DNA from: Clostridium sp. OM02-18AC
GTDB taxonomy: Bacteria > Bacillota > Clostridia > Lachnospirales > Lachnospiraceae
Direction: 5' to 3'
DNA length: 64,000 bases
NCBI RefSeq assembly: GCF_003481825.1
Contig: NZ_QULW01000009.1
Coordinates: forward strand, 76,901 to 140,900
A program made the position numbers and the translations under genes. Within the stretch, counting starts at the first letter, position 1. Every line of letters begins with the position of its first letter. The notes below the pieces were generated by a model that had not been told where the DNA came from, made no database searches, and was given only the letters and a program-made list of their open reading frames with translations. Below are positions 63,846 to 64,000 of the stretch, one piece after another.

Positions 63846-64000
63846 ATGAGAGAGTCTATTCACAAATATTTTCAGGTAGGTACCATTCGCTGGATGTCTT
63901 TTCCGAACAGAAGCGTTGTTGACCAGGTAAAACGGATCGCAGTGGATGATTATTTTGATGCCATCGAGGTTACCAAATGTGCAGACGACGCAGAGCGCGA
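63846..64000 (+). CDS. Xylose-isomerase-like TIM barrel protein 3 (3' end outside window)
   Basis: The frame starts at an ATG after CAGGAGGATGAAAAAC and runs off the window. Its first residues (KYFQVGTIRWMSFP, then YFDAIEVTKCADDAER) align with the N-terminus of the protein at 62884 (RYMKVGTILHVSY, then YFEAVEVAHMKDAQVR). It is a paralogue, and the operon continues beyond the window. Confidence 0.8.
   Translation, partial: MRESIHKYFQVGTIRWMSFPNRSVVDQVKRIAVDDYFDAIEVTKCADDAER

Overview
The window looks like a chromosomal segment from an anaerobic Clostridia species, most likely in the Lachnospiraceae. The grounds are AAGGAGG-type ribosome binding sites, moderate GC with many GTG/TTG starts, separate IMP cyclohydrolase and AICAR formyltransferase genes in place of fused PurH, a PyrB/PyrI pair, an ATP-type PEP carboxykinase, an EFR1-type ferredoxin and a Gram-positive type IV pilus locus. 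I see no rRNA, tRNA, CRISPR array, insertion sequence or prophage. This placement is inferred from gene content, not from a marker gene.

Layout. 1-6.7 kb: molybdenum cofactor and molybdate uptake (MoeA-like protein, moaC, moaA, a MOSC-MogA fusion, modABC, and a convergent ModE-like regulator). 6.9-12.4 kb: a small unknown protein, a broken histidine-phosphatase gene, an EFR1 flavodoxin/ferredoxin with a MATE exporter, a ZIP metal transporter and an FMN-dependent alpha-hydroxyacid oxidase homologue. 12.4-19.0 kb: ilvN and ilvC, then a LysR regulator divergent from two tandem small/large pairs of isopropylmalate-dehydratase-like enzymes. 19-26 kb: ybaK-like deacylase, SleB-type wall hydrolase, pckA, a HAD phosphatase, CarD, pyrI and pyrB. 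26-30.5 kb: a MacB-like ABC system with an extracytoplasmic CARDB-like protein between ATPase and permease. 30.5-33.5 kb: a ZTP riboswitch with terminator, followed by the last two purine steps and a ThrH-like phosphatase.

33.8-49.9 kb is a complete type IV pilus locus: pilB, pilT, pilC, three tandem pilins, prepilin peptidase, pilM, pilN, pilO, three minor-pilin-like genes, and finally a 1,522-residue prepilin carrying GLUG-type repeats, a good candidate for a tip adhesin.

50-64 kb is a sugar-acid catabolic region around a PrpR-type sigma-54 activator. It encodes a PdxA-family dehydrogenase, a TctABC tripartite uptake system, a 2-keto-3-deoxygluconate-type permease, an amidohydrolase, xylose-isomerase-like TIM barrels, an Asp/Glu-racemase-like protein and a split transketolase. 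Four transcription units each have a -24/-12 promoter with the exact 12-base GG-to-GC spacing. Three of them also have clusters of TGAAACA-like sites, and the fourth lies beside 10-bp phased TGCAA repeats. The substrate is not evident from sequence. The last gene runs off the window end, and the first gene begins before the window.
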